A stretch of 9,290 nt of DNA from an uncultured Methanomassiliicoccales archaeon (GTDB taxonomy: Archaea > Thermoplasmatota > Thermoplasmata > SG8-5), in NCBI GenBank assembly GCA_938004075.1, contig CALKWP010000211.1:1-9290 (forward strand), read 5' to 3'. A program made the position numbers and the translations under genes. The notes below the pieces were generated by a model that worked only from the letters and a program-made list of their open reading frames with translations, searched no databases and was not told the origin of the DNA. This document shows, in pieces, positions 1-5,676 of the stretch (the first letter of the stretch is position 1; the number at the start of each line of letters is the position of its first letter).

Positions 1-45
1 GATGGTGATTCGTGACTGGAGTTCAGACGTGTGCTCTTCCGATCT
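1..45 (+). other. Illumina P7-side adapter (index plus Read 2 sequence), not genomic
   Basis: Bases 12-45 match the TruSeq Read 2 adapter, which begins GTGACTGGAGTTCAGACG and ends CTCTTCCGATCT. Bases 1-3 (GAT) fit the end of the P7 oligo, and the eight bases at 4-11 (GGTGATTC) sit where an i7 index belongs. Read as protein from base 12, this gives MTGVQTCALPI, a peptide typical of adapter-contaminated predictions. Genomic DNA therefore starts at about base 46, and no gene, promoter or start should be placed in 1-45. Confidence 0.97.
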
Positions 46-51
46 TTTTCG

Positions 52-588
52 ATGAGCATAGAAAGGGACGTCAGAAGGCTTATCGAACTCGGGATAGACC
101 TTGGCACCAAGGACGCGGTGAAAAGCACCCTCGAAGCCCTGGGCGCGGAAACGGATTACATCGAAGAGATTTACCTAGCCTTCAAGAACCATCTCAATCA
201 GAAGGAGTTCGCAGCGGTTCCCACAAACCAGCGTGCGGTTTTCATTTCCCACTGCCTGCGCAACATAGCGGTCTGCAAGGCAGAGATGGGCGAGGATGGC
301 TATGTGTGCAAGAGATGCGGGGGTTGCGACATAGACAAGATTGTCGGAGAGGCGGAGAGGTTAGGCTACATGTTTTTCATTGTGCCTGGTGGCAGCATGG
401 TATTCAAGCTTGCAGAGAAATACAAGCCCAAGGCATGTTTCGGTGTAGCATGCTATTTCGAACTTGAGGAAGCAATCTCCAAATTGACCAGGGCCGGCAT
501 CCCCATACGCGCAGTTCCGCTGAGCAAGACCGGGTGTGTTAATACCAAAGTAGATGTTGAACGGGTCATCAAGGCGCTGAATATTTGA
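52..588 (+). CDS. DUF116 family cysteine-rich protein
   Basis: This is a 178-residue protein recognised as DUF116 from its ordered motifs. These are ISHCLRN (65-71, Cys68), Cys75, CKRCGGC (86-92, giving CxxCxxC), a VPGGS turn (111-115), GVACYFEL (131-138, Cys134), and a C-terminal GCVNTKVDV (161-169, Cys162). Eight cysteines in 178 residues suggest metal or iron-sulfur binding, but no biochemical role is established for the family as far as I know. No signal peptide or membrane segment is visible; some relatives carry N-terminal membrane helices that are absent here. The ATG at 52 lies only six genomic bases from the adapter, with no visible ribosome binding site, and the frame stays open into the adapter. 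The true start may therefore be upstream and lost. The stop is three bases from the stop of the convergent dehydrogenase gene. Confidence 0.85.
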   Translation: MSIERDVRRLIELGIDLGTKDAVKSTLEALGAETDYIEEIYLAFKNHLNQKEFAAVPTNQRAVFISHCLRNIAVCKAEMGEDGYVCKRCGGCDIDKIVGEAERLGYMFFIVPGGSMVFKLAEKYKPKACFGVACYFELEEAISKLTRAGIPIRAVPLSKTGCVNTKVDVERVIKALNI

Positions 589-591
589 AAA

Positions 592-1614
592 TCACTTCGA
601 ATGCATCTTTTCCGTGATCTTGGCAATCACTTTCCGGGTGAATTCCTCTGTGCCGCATTTTCCGCCAACATCCGAGGTCCAGTTGTCGCGATTGGCATAG
701 CAATCCCTCACAGACTCATTTATAAGCGCTGCTTTTTCCGGCATTCCAAGGTAATCCAGCATCATAGCTGCGGATAAGATGCATCCGGTCGGATTGGCAA
801 TGCCCTTTCCGGCCATTTCTGGGGCCGAGCCATGCACTGGCTCGAAAAGTGCGTTGTCCTTGCCGATGTTGGCTGAGGGGCAGAATTCTAGGCCTCCGAT
901 GAGGCCTCCCGCTTCGTCTGAAAGTATGTCCCCGTACATATTCAGGGTGACGATGACATCGAAGCGCGAGGGTTCCTTGCACAGGAACATGGCCGCGGTA
1001 TCCACCAGGACATCATCGCTCCTTATCTTGTTGTAGAACGCGTAATTCACTGCGGTCCCATAGAACAGCTTCTTGAACATCTCATCCGAGGCCCTCAGCA
1101 CATTGGCTTTGTGGACGCAAGTCACCTTGCCTCGATCATGTTTCTTTGCGTATTCAAAAGCGTAATCAATGATGCGCTGGCATGCGGCTTCGGAAACAAC
1201 TCTCTCGGTTACCACAACGTTATTGTCAAGCTCCCTTTCAGTTGCGTGATAGAGATCCTCAGTGTTCTCCCTTACGATGATGATATCGAGAGGCTGCAGG
1301 CAGAATTCCCTGTTGAAGCACTGGGCGGGGCGTATGTTCGCGTAAAGTTCCAGGTTCCATCGCAGCATCAGAAGCGGTGAAACGTAATCCCGGCGCTTCG
1401 GAGTGGTGAGCGCGCCGAAAAGTATGGCATCGGATTCAGTTGCCAGCGATAATGTTTCCTTTGTGATGTAGACGCCGTTCTTCTCGAATGACGATATGCC
1501 CACCTGTGTCTCCTCGAATTTCAGAGGCACATCAATGCTCTCCAAAACCGCCCTGGCTGCTGCGACGACCTCGGGCCCAATCCCATCTCCCGGTATTACG
1601 CAAATCTTCCGCAT
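592..1614 (-). CDS. isocitrate/isopropylmalate-family beta-decarboxylating dehydrogenase
   Basis: This 340-residue protein has the usual length for the family, which oxidises and decarboxylates 2-hydroxy acids such as isocitrate, 3-isopropylmalate or homoisocitrate. Visible motifs are PGDGIGPEV (8-16), the substrate loop SPLLMLRW (79-86, Arg85), ANIRP (92-96, Arg95), RENTEDLY (115-122), VHKAN with the catalytic lysine (Lys169), Asp205, NMYGDILSDE (225-234, metal-binding Asp229 and Asp233), and HGSAPEMAGKGIANP (261-275). Glu266 stands where NAD-dependent members have an acidic residue and NADP enzymes such as E. coli Icd have Lys, so NAD is the likely cofactor. The hydrophobic 79-84 loop resembles LeuB, while RENTEDLY resembles isocitrate or homoisocitrate enzymes, so the substrate is unsettled. 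The gene starts six bases after the stop of the coiled-coil gene. Its AGGT ribosome binding site (1619-1622) overlaps that stop, implying cotranscription and translational coupling. Confidence 0.9.
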   Translation of the reverse strand: MRKICVIPGDGIGPEVVAAARAVLESIDVPLKFEETQVGISSFEKNGVYITKETLSLATESDAILFGALTTPKRRDYVSPLLMLRWNLELYANIRPAQCFNREFCLQPLDIIIVRENTEDLYHATERELDNNVVVTERVVSEAACQRIIDYAFEYAKKHDRGKVTCVHKANVLRASDEMFKKLFYGTAVNYAFYNKIRSDDVLVDTAAMFLCKEPSRFDVIVTLNMYGDILSDEAGGLIGGLEFCPSANIGKDNALFEPVHGSAPEMAGKGIANPTGCILSAAMMLDYLGMPEKAALINESVRDCYANRDNWTSDVGGKCGTEEFTRKVIAKITEKMHSK

Positions 1615-1620
1615 GCGAAC

Positions 1621-2835
1621 CTACTTGTGCCTGGTGGTCTTTTTGGTGGTGGTTTTCTTCACGGTCTTCTTGACAGTGGCGCCTTCCGGTGTGGTCTCAA
1701 TCGTTTCAACCACCGGGGACTCGATGACGATAGGTGCCTCATTCTGAATGTCCGACATTCTCGCCCTATCTCTTATGTTCTTCTCCAGAATGTTGAACCG
1801 GCCCTCCAGAGCTTTGACCGCAGACAATACGTCCTTAGCGGGGTTCTGCTTCAGAATTGCGATATTGCGCTCCAGGTCGGTTACGCGTTCGTTGAGGTTG
1901 TATGTTCGCTTGCCGTCCCTCATGATTGTTTCCTTGACCTCGGTAAACTCCGCCATCGCTGAATTGAATTCCTTTTCGATGTCCTTGAAATCCCTGGTCA
2001 GGTCCTTGATTGATGTCTGTATCTTTTCCAGGGTTCCGCGGGTTTCCGGCCCAGGGCCAGCTTTCTCCAATTTGAGGGTGGCCACCTTCACGGTGTCCAG
2101 CGTATCTCCCATGTCGCTCAGGGACGATTCCAGGCCGGAAATTCTGTTATCAATCTCCTCGAGGGCAGTTTCCATCTCAAGCTCCACTTGGCCCACCGCA
2201 TCTTCCATATCTCCCTTCTCGAATGCCATGAGTTCTGAAAGCTGGCTCATGTAATCGGAGATCCTTTCCTCGCGGCTTACATCCACTTCCTTGTAAAGCT
2301 CCAGAATAAGCTCCCTGGCTCTGTCCAGCTTCTTGCGCTGCTCCGCTGCCTGGGCATCCAGCCATGGGTTGAGATCGACAACCGATTGAATGTCCTGGTG
2401 GATGCCCGAAATGTGTGAATCGGCGGCGGTCAGCAGCTCAAGTCGCCTGGACTCTCTCAAGTCCCTCTCGACATCTGCCCTGGCTATTCGCTTTGCCTCA
2501 TCCTCATTGAAAGTCGTGAACGGGGGAAAGGTCACCATGAAATCCAGGTCCTGGCTGTCAAGTCTTGTTTTCGCATCCGCGAAGTCGCCCTCGACCGCAG
2601 CCAGTTTCGCCCGGTTGCTCTTCTTGAAAAATGCACAGACCGCGCCATTGCCAAATAGGTAAATGTCAACCGAGTATGGGTATCCCCTGTAGAATTGCGG
2701 GGTATGCATCTCGTCCATGTCCTTTGCGGAGATGTGCTCCCTGTAAGCGCTGATATAGGCTCCCGTGAAATTCTCCAAGGCTTTCAAATCAACAGACGTT
2801 CCCGGGCCTACCTCATCCTTCTTCCTCGCATTCAT
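1621..2835 (-). CDS. unrecognised coiled-coil protein with Lys/Thr-rich C-terminal tail
   Basis: I do not recognise a family for this 404-residue protein. Residues about 15-110 look globular, with aromatic-rich segments (YRGYPYSVDIYLFGNG at 49-64, VTFPPFTTF at 101-109). Residues about 111-355 are highly charged and heptad-like, reading as long helices or coiled coil with breaks near Pro157 (NPWLD) and 259-266 (AGPGPET). A short Pro/Glu/Thr-rich linker (365-385) leads to a basic tail at 388-404 made almost only of Lys and Thr (TVKKTTTKKTTRHK), reminiscent of histone H1-like tails and likely to bind nucleic acid or another polyanion. There is no signal peptide, membrane helix or cysteine cluster. 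The ATG has GGTG (2841-2844) five bases upstream and a TATA-like box farther up. The gene is coupled to the downstream dehydrogenase. A structural or nucleoid-associated role is inference only. Confidence 0.85.
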   Translation of the reverse strand: MNARKKDEVGPGTSVDLKALENFTGAYISAYREHISAKDMDEMHTPQFYRGYPYSVDIYLFGNGAVCAFFKKSNRAKLAAVEGDFADAKTRLDSQDLDFMVTFPPFTTFNEDEAKRIARADVERDLRESRRLELLTAADSHISGIHQDIQSVVDLNPWLDAQAAEQRKKLDRARELILELYKEVDVSREERISDYMSQLSELMAFEKGDMEDAVGQVELEMETALEEIDNRISGLESSLSDMGDTLDTVKVATLKLEKAGPGPETRGTLEKIQTSIKDLTRDFKDIEKEFNSAMAEFTEVKETIMRDGKRTYNLNERVTDLERNIAILKQNPAKDVLSAVKALEGRFNILEKNIRDRARMSDIQNEAPIVIESPVVETIETTPEGATVKKTVKKTTTKKTTRHK

Positions 2836-2840
2836 TGTAA

Positions 2841-2877
2841 CACCGCTTGGTAATTGCCTTATGTCAGTATATAATTT
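2841..2877 (-). promoter_or_regulatory. TATA-like box and ribosome binding site of the coiled-coil gene
   Basis: On the minus strand AAATTATATAC (2867-2877) resembles an archaeal TATA box about 32-42 bases before the ATG. A GGTG at 2841-2844 lies five bases before the ATG and complements the usual 16S 3' end. Initiation roughly 25 bases after the box would give a leader of about ten bases. This suggests the coiled-coil/dehydrogenase pair can be transcribed separately from rocD, whose stop is 84 bases upstream. No strong rocD terminator is visible in the gap, so readthrough is also possible. Confidence 0.55.
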
Positions 2878-2919
2878 GCTGTTGCAGGCTATCGGAAAAC
2901 GCCGTGAATTCTGCTAGGA

Positions 2920-4119
2920 CTACTTGAGGACTCTCTTGATTATCCTGACAGCCCTGTCCACCTCTTTCCTGGTGATGACCAGCGGCGGCGCGAATCTGAT
3001 GGTTGTCTGATGCGTCTCCTTGGCCAGAAGCCCGTTTTTCTTCAGGGCTTCAGTGTACTGTCTGGCGGGTCCGGCCTCCGGGGTGAGCTGTATCGCGATG
3101 AGAAGTCCCATTCCGCGGACATCGCAAATCTTCTTGCTCTTTATCGCCCTCAGTTTTGACATGAAGTAATTCCCCATCTCCTCGGCCCTGGCGTCGAGCT
3201 TCTCCTCGCGCAGGACCTCGAGGGCCGCGGTTCCGACGGCGCATGCCAGCGGATTGCCCCCGAATGTTGAGCCATGGTCGCCCGGAGTCATGACCGACAT
3301 GACATCCTTCGAGGCTATGGCCGCTGAAACAGGCATAATCCCGCCGCCGAGGGCTTTTCCAACAAGCAGTATGTCCGGTTTGATGCCCTCGTGCTGGAAG
3401 CAGAACATTTTTCCTGTTCTGCTGAACCCTGTCTGCACCTCGTCCAGCATCAGAAGCACGTTGTTCTTCTTGCAGATGCGGGCAACTTCCTTGATGTAGC
3501 CGGGCGAGGGGACGATGACGCCAGCCTCTCCCTGGATTGGCTCCACGAGGAATGCGGCTGTGTTGGGGGTTATGGCCGCCTCCAATGCCTTTGCATCGTT
3601 GTAAGGTATCATTTTGAAGCCGGGTGTGAAAGGACCGAATCCGTCCCTGCTGCCCTCGTCAGATGAGAATCCTACTATTGTGGTTGTGCGACCGTGGAAG
3701 TTCTGCTCGCAGACTATTATCTCGGCCTTTCCCTCGGGGATGCCCTTCTTCTTGTAGCCCCACTTCCTGGCCAGCTTGATGCCTGTTTCAACCGCCTCGG
3801 CGCCGGTGTTCATGGGCAATGCCACATCCATGCCTGCGACTTCAGTAAGCAGCTTCAGGAACGGCCCGAGCTTGTCGTTGTAGAACGCTCTGGATGTGAG
3901 CGTTACATGCTTCATCTGCTCCTTGGCAGCGCTGAGAATCTTCGGGTGGCGGTGGCCCTGGTTGAGAGCCGAGTATGAGGATAACATATCCATGTACTTG
4001 CGCCCCTCCGGGTCCCAGACATGTATTCCCTTGGCTTTCGTGATGACCACCGGTATCGGGTGGTAGTTGTGCGCTCCATAGGTCGATTCTATCTTCATGT
4101 ATTCTTCGGATGTTGGCAT
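2920..4119 (-). CDS. rocD: ornithine aminotransferase (class III, PLP-dependent)
   Basis: RocD transfers the delta-amino group of ornithine to 2-oxoglutarate, giving glutamate 5-semialdehyde and glutamate. The 399-residue protein is close to human OAT in sequence. It shows YGAHNYHP (14-21), LSSYSALNQGHRHP (46-59), LTSRAFYND (74-82), LPMNTGAEA (101-109), NFHGRT (140-145), VEPIQGEAG (192-200), DEVQTG with the pyridine-binding Asp226, GKALGGG with the PLP lysine Lys255, and HGSTFGGNPLA (282-292). Tyr14, Tyr49 and Arg144 correspond to the ornithine-site Tyr55, Tyr85 and Arg180 of human OAT, favouring ornithine over acetylornithine or GABA. The ATG at 4119 is chosen because GGAGGA (4126-4131) lies six bases before it; the in-frame ATG at 4125 abuts that site with no spacing. 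It lies downstream of the two saccharopine-pathway genes but has its own TATA box. A mitochondrial-type presequence is absent, so it should be cytosolic. Confidence 0.94.
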   Translation of the reverse strand: MPTSEEYMKIESTYGAHNYHPIPVVITKAKGIHVWDPEGRKYMDMLSSYSALNQGHRHPKILSAAKEQMKHVTLTSRAFYNDKLGPFLKLLTEVAGMDVALPMNTGAEAVETGIKLARKWGYKKKGIPEGKAEIIVCEQNFHGRTTTIVGFSSDEGSRDGFGPFTPGFKMIPYNDAKALEAAITPNTAAFLVEPIQGEAGVIVPSPGYIKEVARICKKNNVLLMLDEVQTGFSRTGKMFCFQHEGIKPDILLVGKALGGGIMPVSAAIASKDVMSVMTPGDHGSTFGGNPLACAVGTAALEVLREEKLDARAEEMGNYFMSKLRAIKSKKICDVRGMGLLIAIQLTPEAGPARQYTEALKKNGLLAKETHQTTIRFAPPLVITRKEVDRAVRIIKRVLK

Positions 4120-4125
4120 CTGCAT

Positions 4126-4186
4126 TCCTCCGCGTAACAGCCTTCTAGCGGCTGTTGGGACAGCGTAATTCCAACGGATATTTAAA
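4126..4186 (-). promoter_or_regulatory. rocD promoter, leader and ribosome binding site
   Basis: The minus strand carries TTTAAATA (4179-4186), a near-ideal archaeal TATA box. Counting about 25 bases on places initiation near 4155-4158, giving a leader of roughly 35-40 bases that ends in GGAGGA (4126-4131). The ribosome binding site is correctly spaced only for the second in-frame ATG (4119). Most of the leader is taken up by the hairpin listed separately. Confidence 0.7.
4136..4156 (-). repeat. 7-bp inverted repeat in the rocD leader
   Basis: AACAGCC (4136-4142) and GGCTGTT (4150-4156) are perfect complements around a seven-base loop. On the minus strand the hairpin would lie at the predicted 5' end of the rocD mRNA, ending four bases before the GGAGGA ribosome binding site. 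It could be a DNA operator at the initiation site or an RNA stem that tunes access to the ribosome binding site. A chance palindrome is also possible, as the arms are short. Confidence 0.5.
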
Positions 4187-4194
4187 TGTGGGGA

Positions 4195-4223
4195 AATTTT
4201 AATTATATATTATTATTAAAATT
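4195..4223. repeat. AT-only 9-bp inverted repeat upstream of the rocD TATA box
   Basis: AATTTTAAT (4195-4203) and ATTAAAATT (4215-4223) are perfect inverted arms around an 11-base A/T spacer, within a nearly pure A/T tract (4194-4233). It lies 8-37 bases upstream of the rocD TATA box, where archaeal activators of the Lrp/AsnC type often bind. The same tract also forms the distal part of the T-rich terminator region of the upstream gene. In such skewed composition, chance inverted repeats are common, so this is only a candidate operator. Confidence 0.35.
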
Positions 4224-4270
4224 ATTATAATACAAAATGAAAATGAAGCTGCCAGGGGCTTCCTGGCAGC
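4222..4270 (-). terminator. hairpin plus T-rich terminator after the saccharopine dehydrogenase gene
   Basis: GCTGCCAGG (4248-4256) and CCTGGCAGC (4262-4270) form a perfect 9-bp, GC-rich stem with a five-base loop, starting nine bases after the saccharopine dehydrogenase stop. On the minus strand it is followed by a T-rich stretch (4247 down to about 4222) with repeated TTTT runs. T-rich tracts are the main archaeal termination signal, and hairpin plus T-tract also fits intrinsic termination. It separates the lysine genes from rocD. Confidence 0.8.
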
Positions 4271-4279
4271 ATTATCTGA

Positions 4280-5608
4280 TTACAGTTTAGTCTTGACTTC
4301 CCTGAAGTTGATGCCTATCTCGGAAAGTTCATCAAGTATCGGGTTGTAGATCCCAGGTGATACCGGAATGCTCACACCAGCCTGTTTGATCTTGCCTTCA
4401 AGTATCATTCTCACCGCGATGGCTGCAGGCAGACTAACTGTCCTGGCGATGGACGTGTCTCCCCCGACCTCGCCGAAGTCCAGCAGGGTTGATGTGATGA
4501 ACTCCCTCTTGTTCTTGTATTCGGCAACGAACTCGTGGTGCATGACTATCATGTCCCTCTCGTCCTTCTTGAGTTCCATCTTTTCCAGTGTGAGGACATT
4601 CATCCAGTCGAGCGGGTTGTCTTTGTCCTTGGGAAGCGCTCTGTCCGAGAACAGGCCCAGCCATTCAAGCCTCTTGATGACGGTCGCGTACGGCTTGAGG
4701 CCCAGGAACTTTGCAGTGGCCAAAGCAACATCTTCCTTCGGCTTTGCCTTGACCAGGTGCCTCATCAGGTCTCCGTAAGTCTTTCCCTTGAAGCCTTTCG
4801 GCGCTTTGTCCTCCAGAAGCCCAAGCGCGACGACATTGCGCATTGTCTCGCACCAGCCAGGCATCCTGAATGTTCCCCTGTATACAGTTTTCGCGTCTTT
4901 CAACCCGTAGATGTCCTTGTAGGGAACCGAATTCCTGTTGGGGTAATTCTCGAATGCGCCGATTCCGGGTACATTTTCTATCTTGTAGTTCTCGAATAGC
5001 TGTTCGCCAGGGTACTCGCGGATCTTCCCGTTCTCGAGCCATCTGGACGGGTTCTTGGATGCCAGCAGCACGCCCCTCGGCGCCCAGGAGAACTTGTAGC
5101 CGAACGGGTTGTTGTTAGCCTCGAATGCCTGGAGAGCTCCTGTCGTTGACCTGAAGCTGGTGACCTTTCCGCCGCGCTTCTCGACGTCATGGATAATTCT
5201 CATTGCGGACATGTGGTCGATGCCAGGATCCAGCCCGGCCTCATTCAGGAAAACCAGTTTGGCTTTCTTTGCAGCAGCTTCGAAGGCCTTCATCTTGTCG
5301 CTGACGTAGGACGTCGTGACGAGGTGCTTCTTGTGCTTCAGGCAGAGTTCAGCCACCAGCGGGTGATGGATGTATGGCAAGAGGCTGACGGATAAATCAT
5401 GATCCTTGACCAGCTTGTCCATCTTGGGAAGGTCGCCCTTCTTTTCCGCGTCCAGGGCAACGGCCTTGCCGTTCCTGTGCCCGCCAATCAATGCCTTAGC
5501 CTTGCTGACCGTCCGGCTGGCCACAGTGACCTGGAAACCGTTGTCCAGAAGATAGACCACCATGGGCCTTGCGACCAGTCCCGCGCCGAGTACCAATACC
5601 TTTTTCAT
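4280..5608 (-). CDS. saccharopine dehydrogenase (glutamate-forming; AASS SDH-domain type)
   Basis: This enzyme oxidises saccharopine to L-glutamate and 2-aminoadipate 6-semialdehyde, the second step of lysine breakdown by the saccharopine route, usually with NAD. The 442-residue protein starts with a Rossmann motif VLVLGAGLVARP (4-15). It continues with SLLPYIHHPLV (75-85), TTSYVSD (98-104), GLDPGIDHM (125-133), NPFGYKFSWAPRGVL (167-181), YPNRNS (222-227) and RDMIVMHHEF (351-360). These match the C-terminal half of human AASS rather than the fungal lysine-forming Lys1 type. The ATG at 5608 is chosen because AGGTG (5618-5622) lies nine bases before it; a GTG at 5620 would overlap that site and add MCVN before the Rossmann strand. 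It follows the reductase gene by 68 bases on the same strand and ends at a clear terminator, so the two probably form an operon. Confidence 0.93.
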   Translation of the reverse strand: MKKVLVLGAGLVARPMVVYLLDNGFQVTVASRTVSKAKALIGGHRNGKAVALDAEKKGDLPKMDKLVKDHDLSVSLLPYIHHPLVAELCLKHKKHLVTTSYVSDKMKAFEAAAKKAKLVFLNEAGLDPGIDHMSAMRIIHDVEKRGGKVTSFRSTTGALQAFEANNNPFGYKFSWAPRGVLLASKNPSRWLENGKIREYPGEQLFENYKIENVPGIGAFENYPNRNSVPYKDIYGLKDAKTVYRGTFRMPGWCETMRNVVALGLLEDKAPKGFKGKTYGDLMRHLVKAKPKEDVALATAKFLGLKPYATVIKRLEWLGLFSDRALPKDKDNPLDWMNVLTLEKMELKKDERDMIVMHHEFVAEYKNKREFITSTLLDFGEVGGDTSIARTVSLPAAIAVRMILEGKIKQAGVSIPVSPGIYNPILDELSEIGINFREVKTKL

Positions 5609-5676
5609 GTTCACACACACCTGGCCCTTTCACTGCGGCAGGGCCGAACCGCGATATTTCTACATTTAGATAAGGG
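5609..5676 (-). promoter_or_regulatory. spacer between reductase and dehydrogenase genes, with ribosome binding site
   Basis: The 68-base gap holds AGGTG (5618-5622), the ribosome binding site for the dehydrogenase start at 5608. It also holds a 6-bp inverted repeat (GGCCCT 5623-5628, AGGGCC 5640-5645) just upstream of that site. A weak A/T patch (about 5652-5663, GAAATAT on the minus strand) could act as an internal TATA box but is far from consensus. I take the gap as an intra-operon spacer. Confidence 0.4.

Noticed and set aside
12..467. A 151-residue plus-strand reading frame beginning MTGVQTCALPI.
   Set aside because: It starts inside the adapter and runs out of frame across the DUF116 gene; the N-terminal peptide is a known adapter artefact.
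4120..4125. Upstream in-frame ATG as the rocD start.
   Set aside because: It directly abuts the GGAGGA ribosome binding site with no spacing; the ATG two codons later has six bases of spacing.
4194..4240. AT-rich tract as a possible replication origin or mobile-element end.
   Set aside because: There are no repeated origin boxes, target-site duplications or transposase remnants; a terminator followed by a promoter explains the position.
4535..4999. A 154-residue plus-strand open frame opposite saccharopine dehydrogenase.
   Set aside because: It is fully covered by a strongly supported gene on the other strand and shows no family features.
5609..5620. GTG start adding Met-Cys-Val-Asn to saccharopine dehydrogenase.
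   Set aside because: The GTG overlaps the AGGTG ribosome binding site, and the Rossmann strand starts right after the ATG at 5608.
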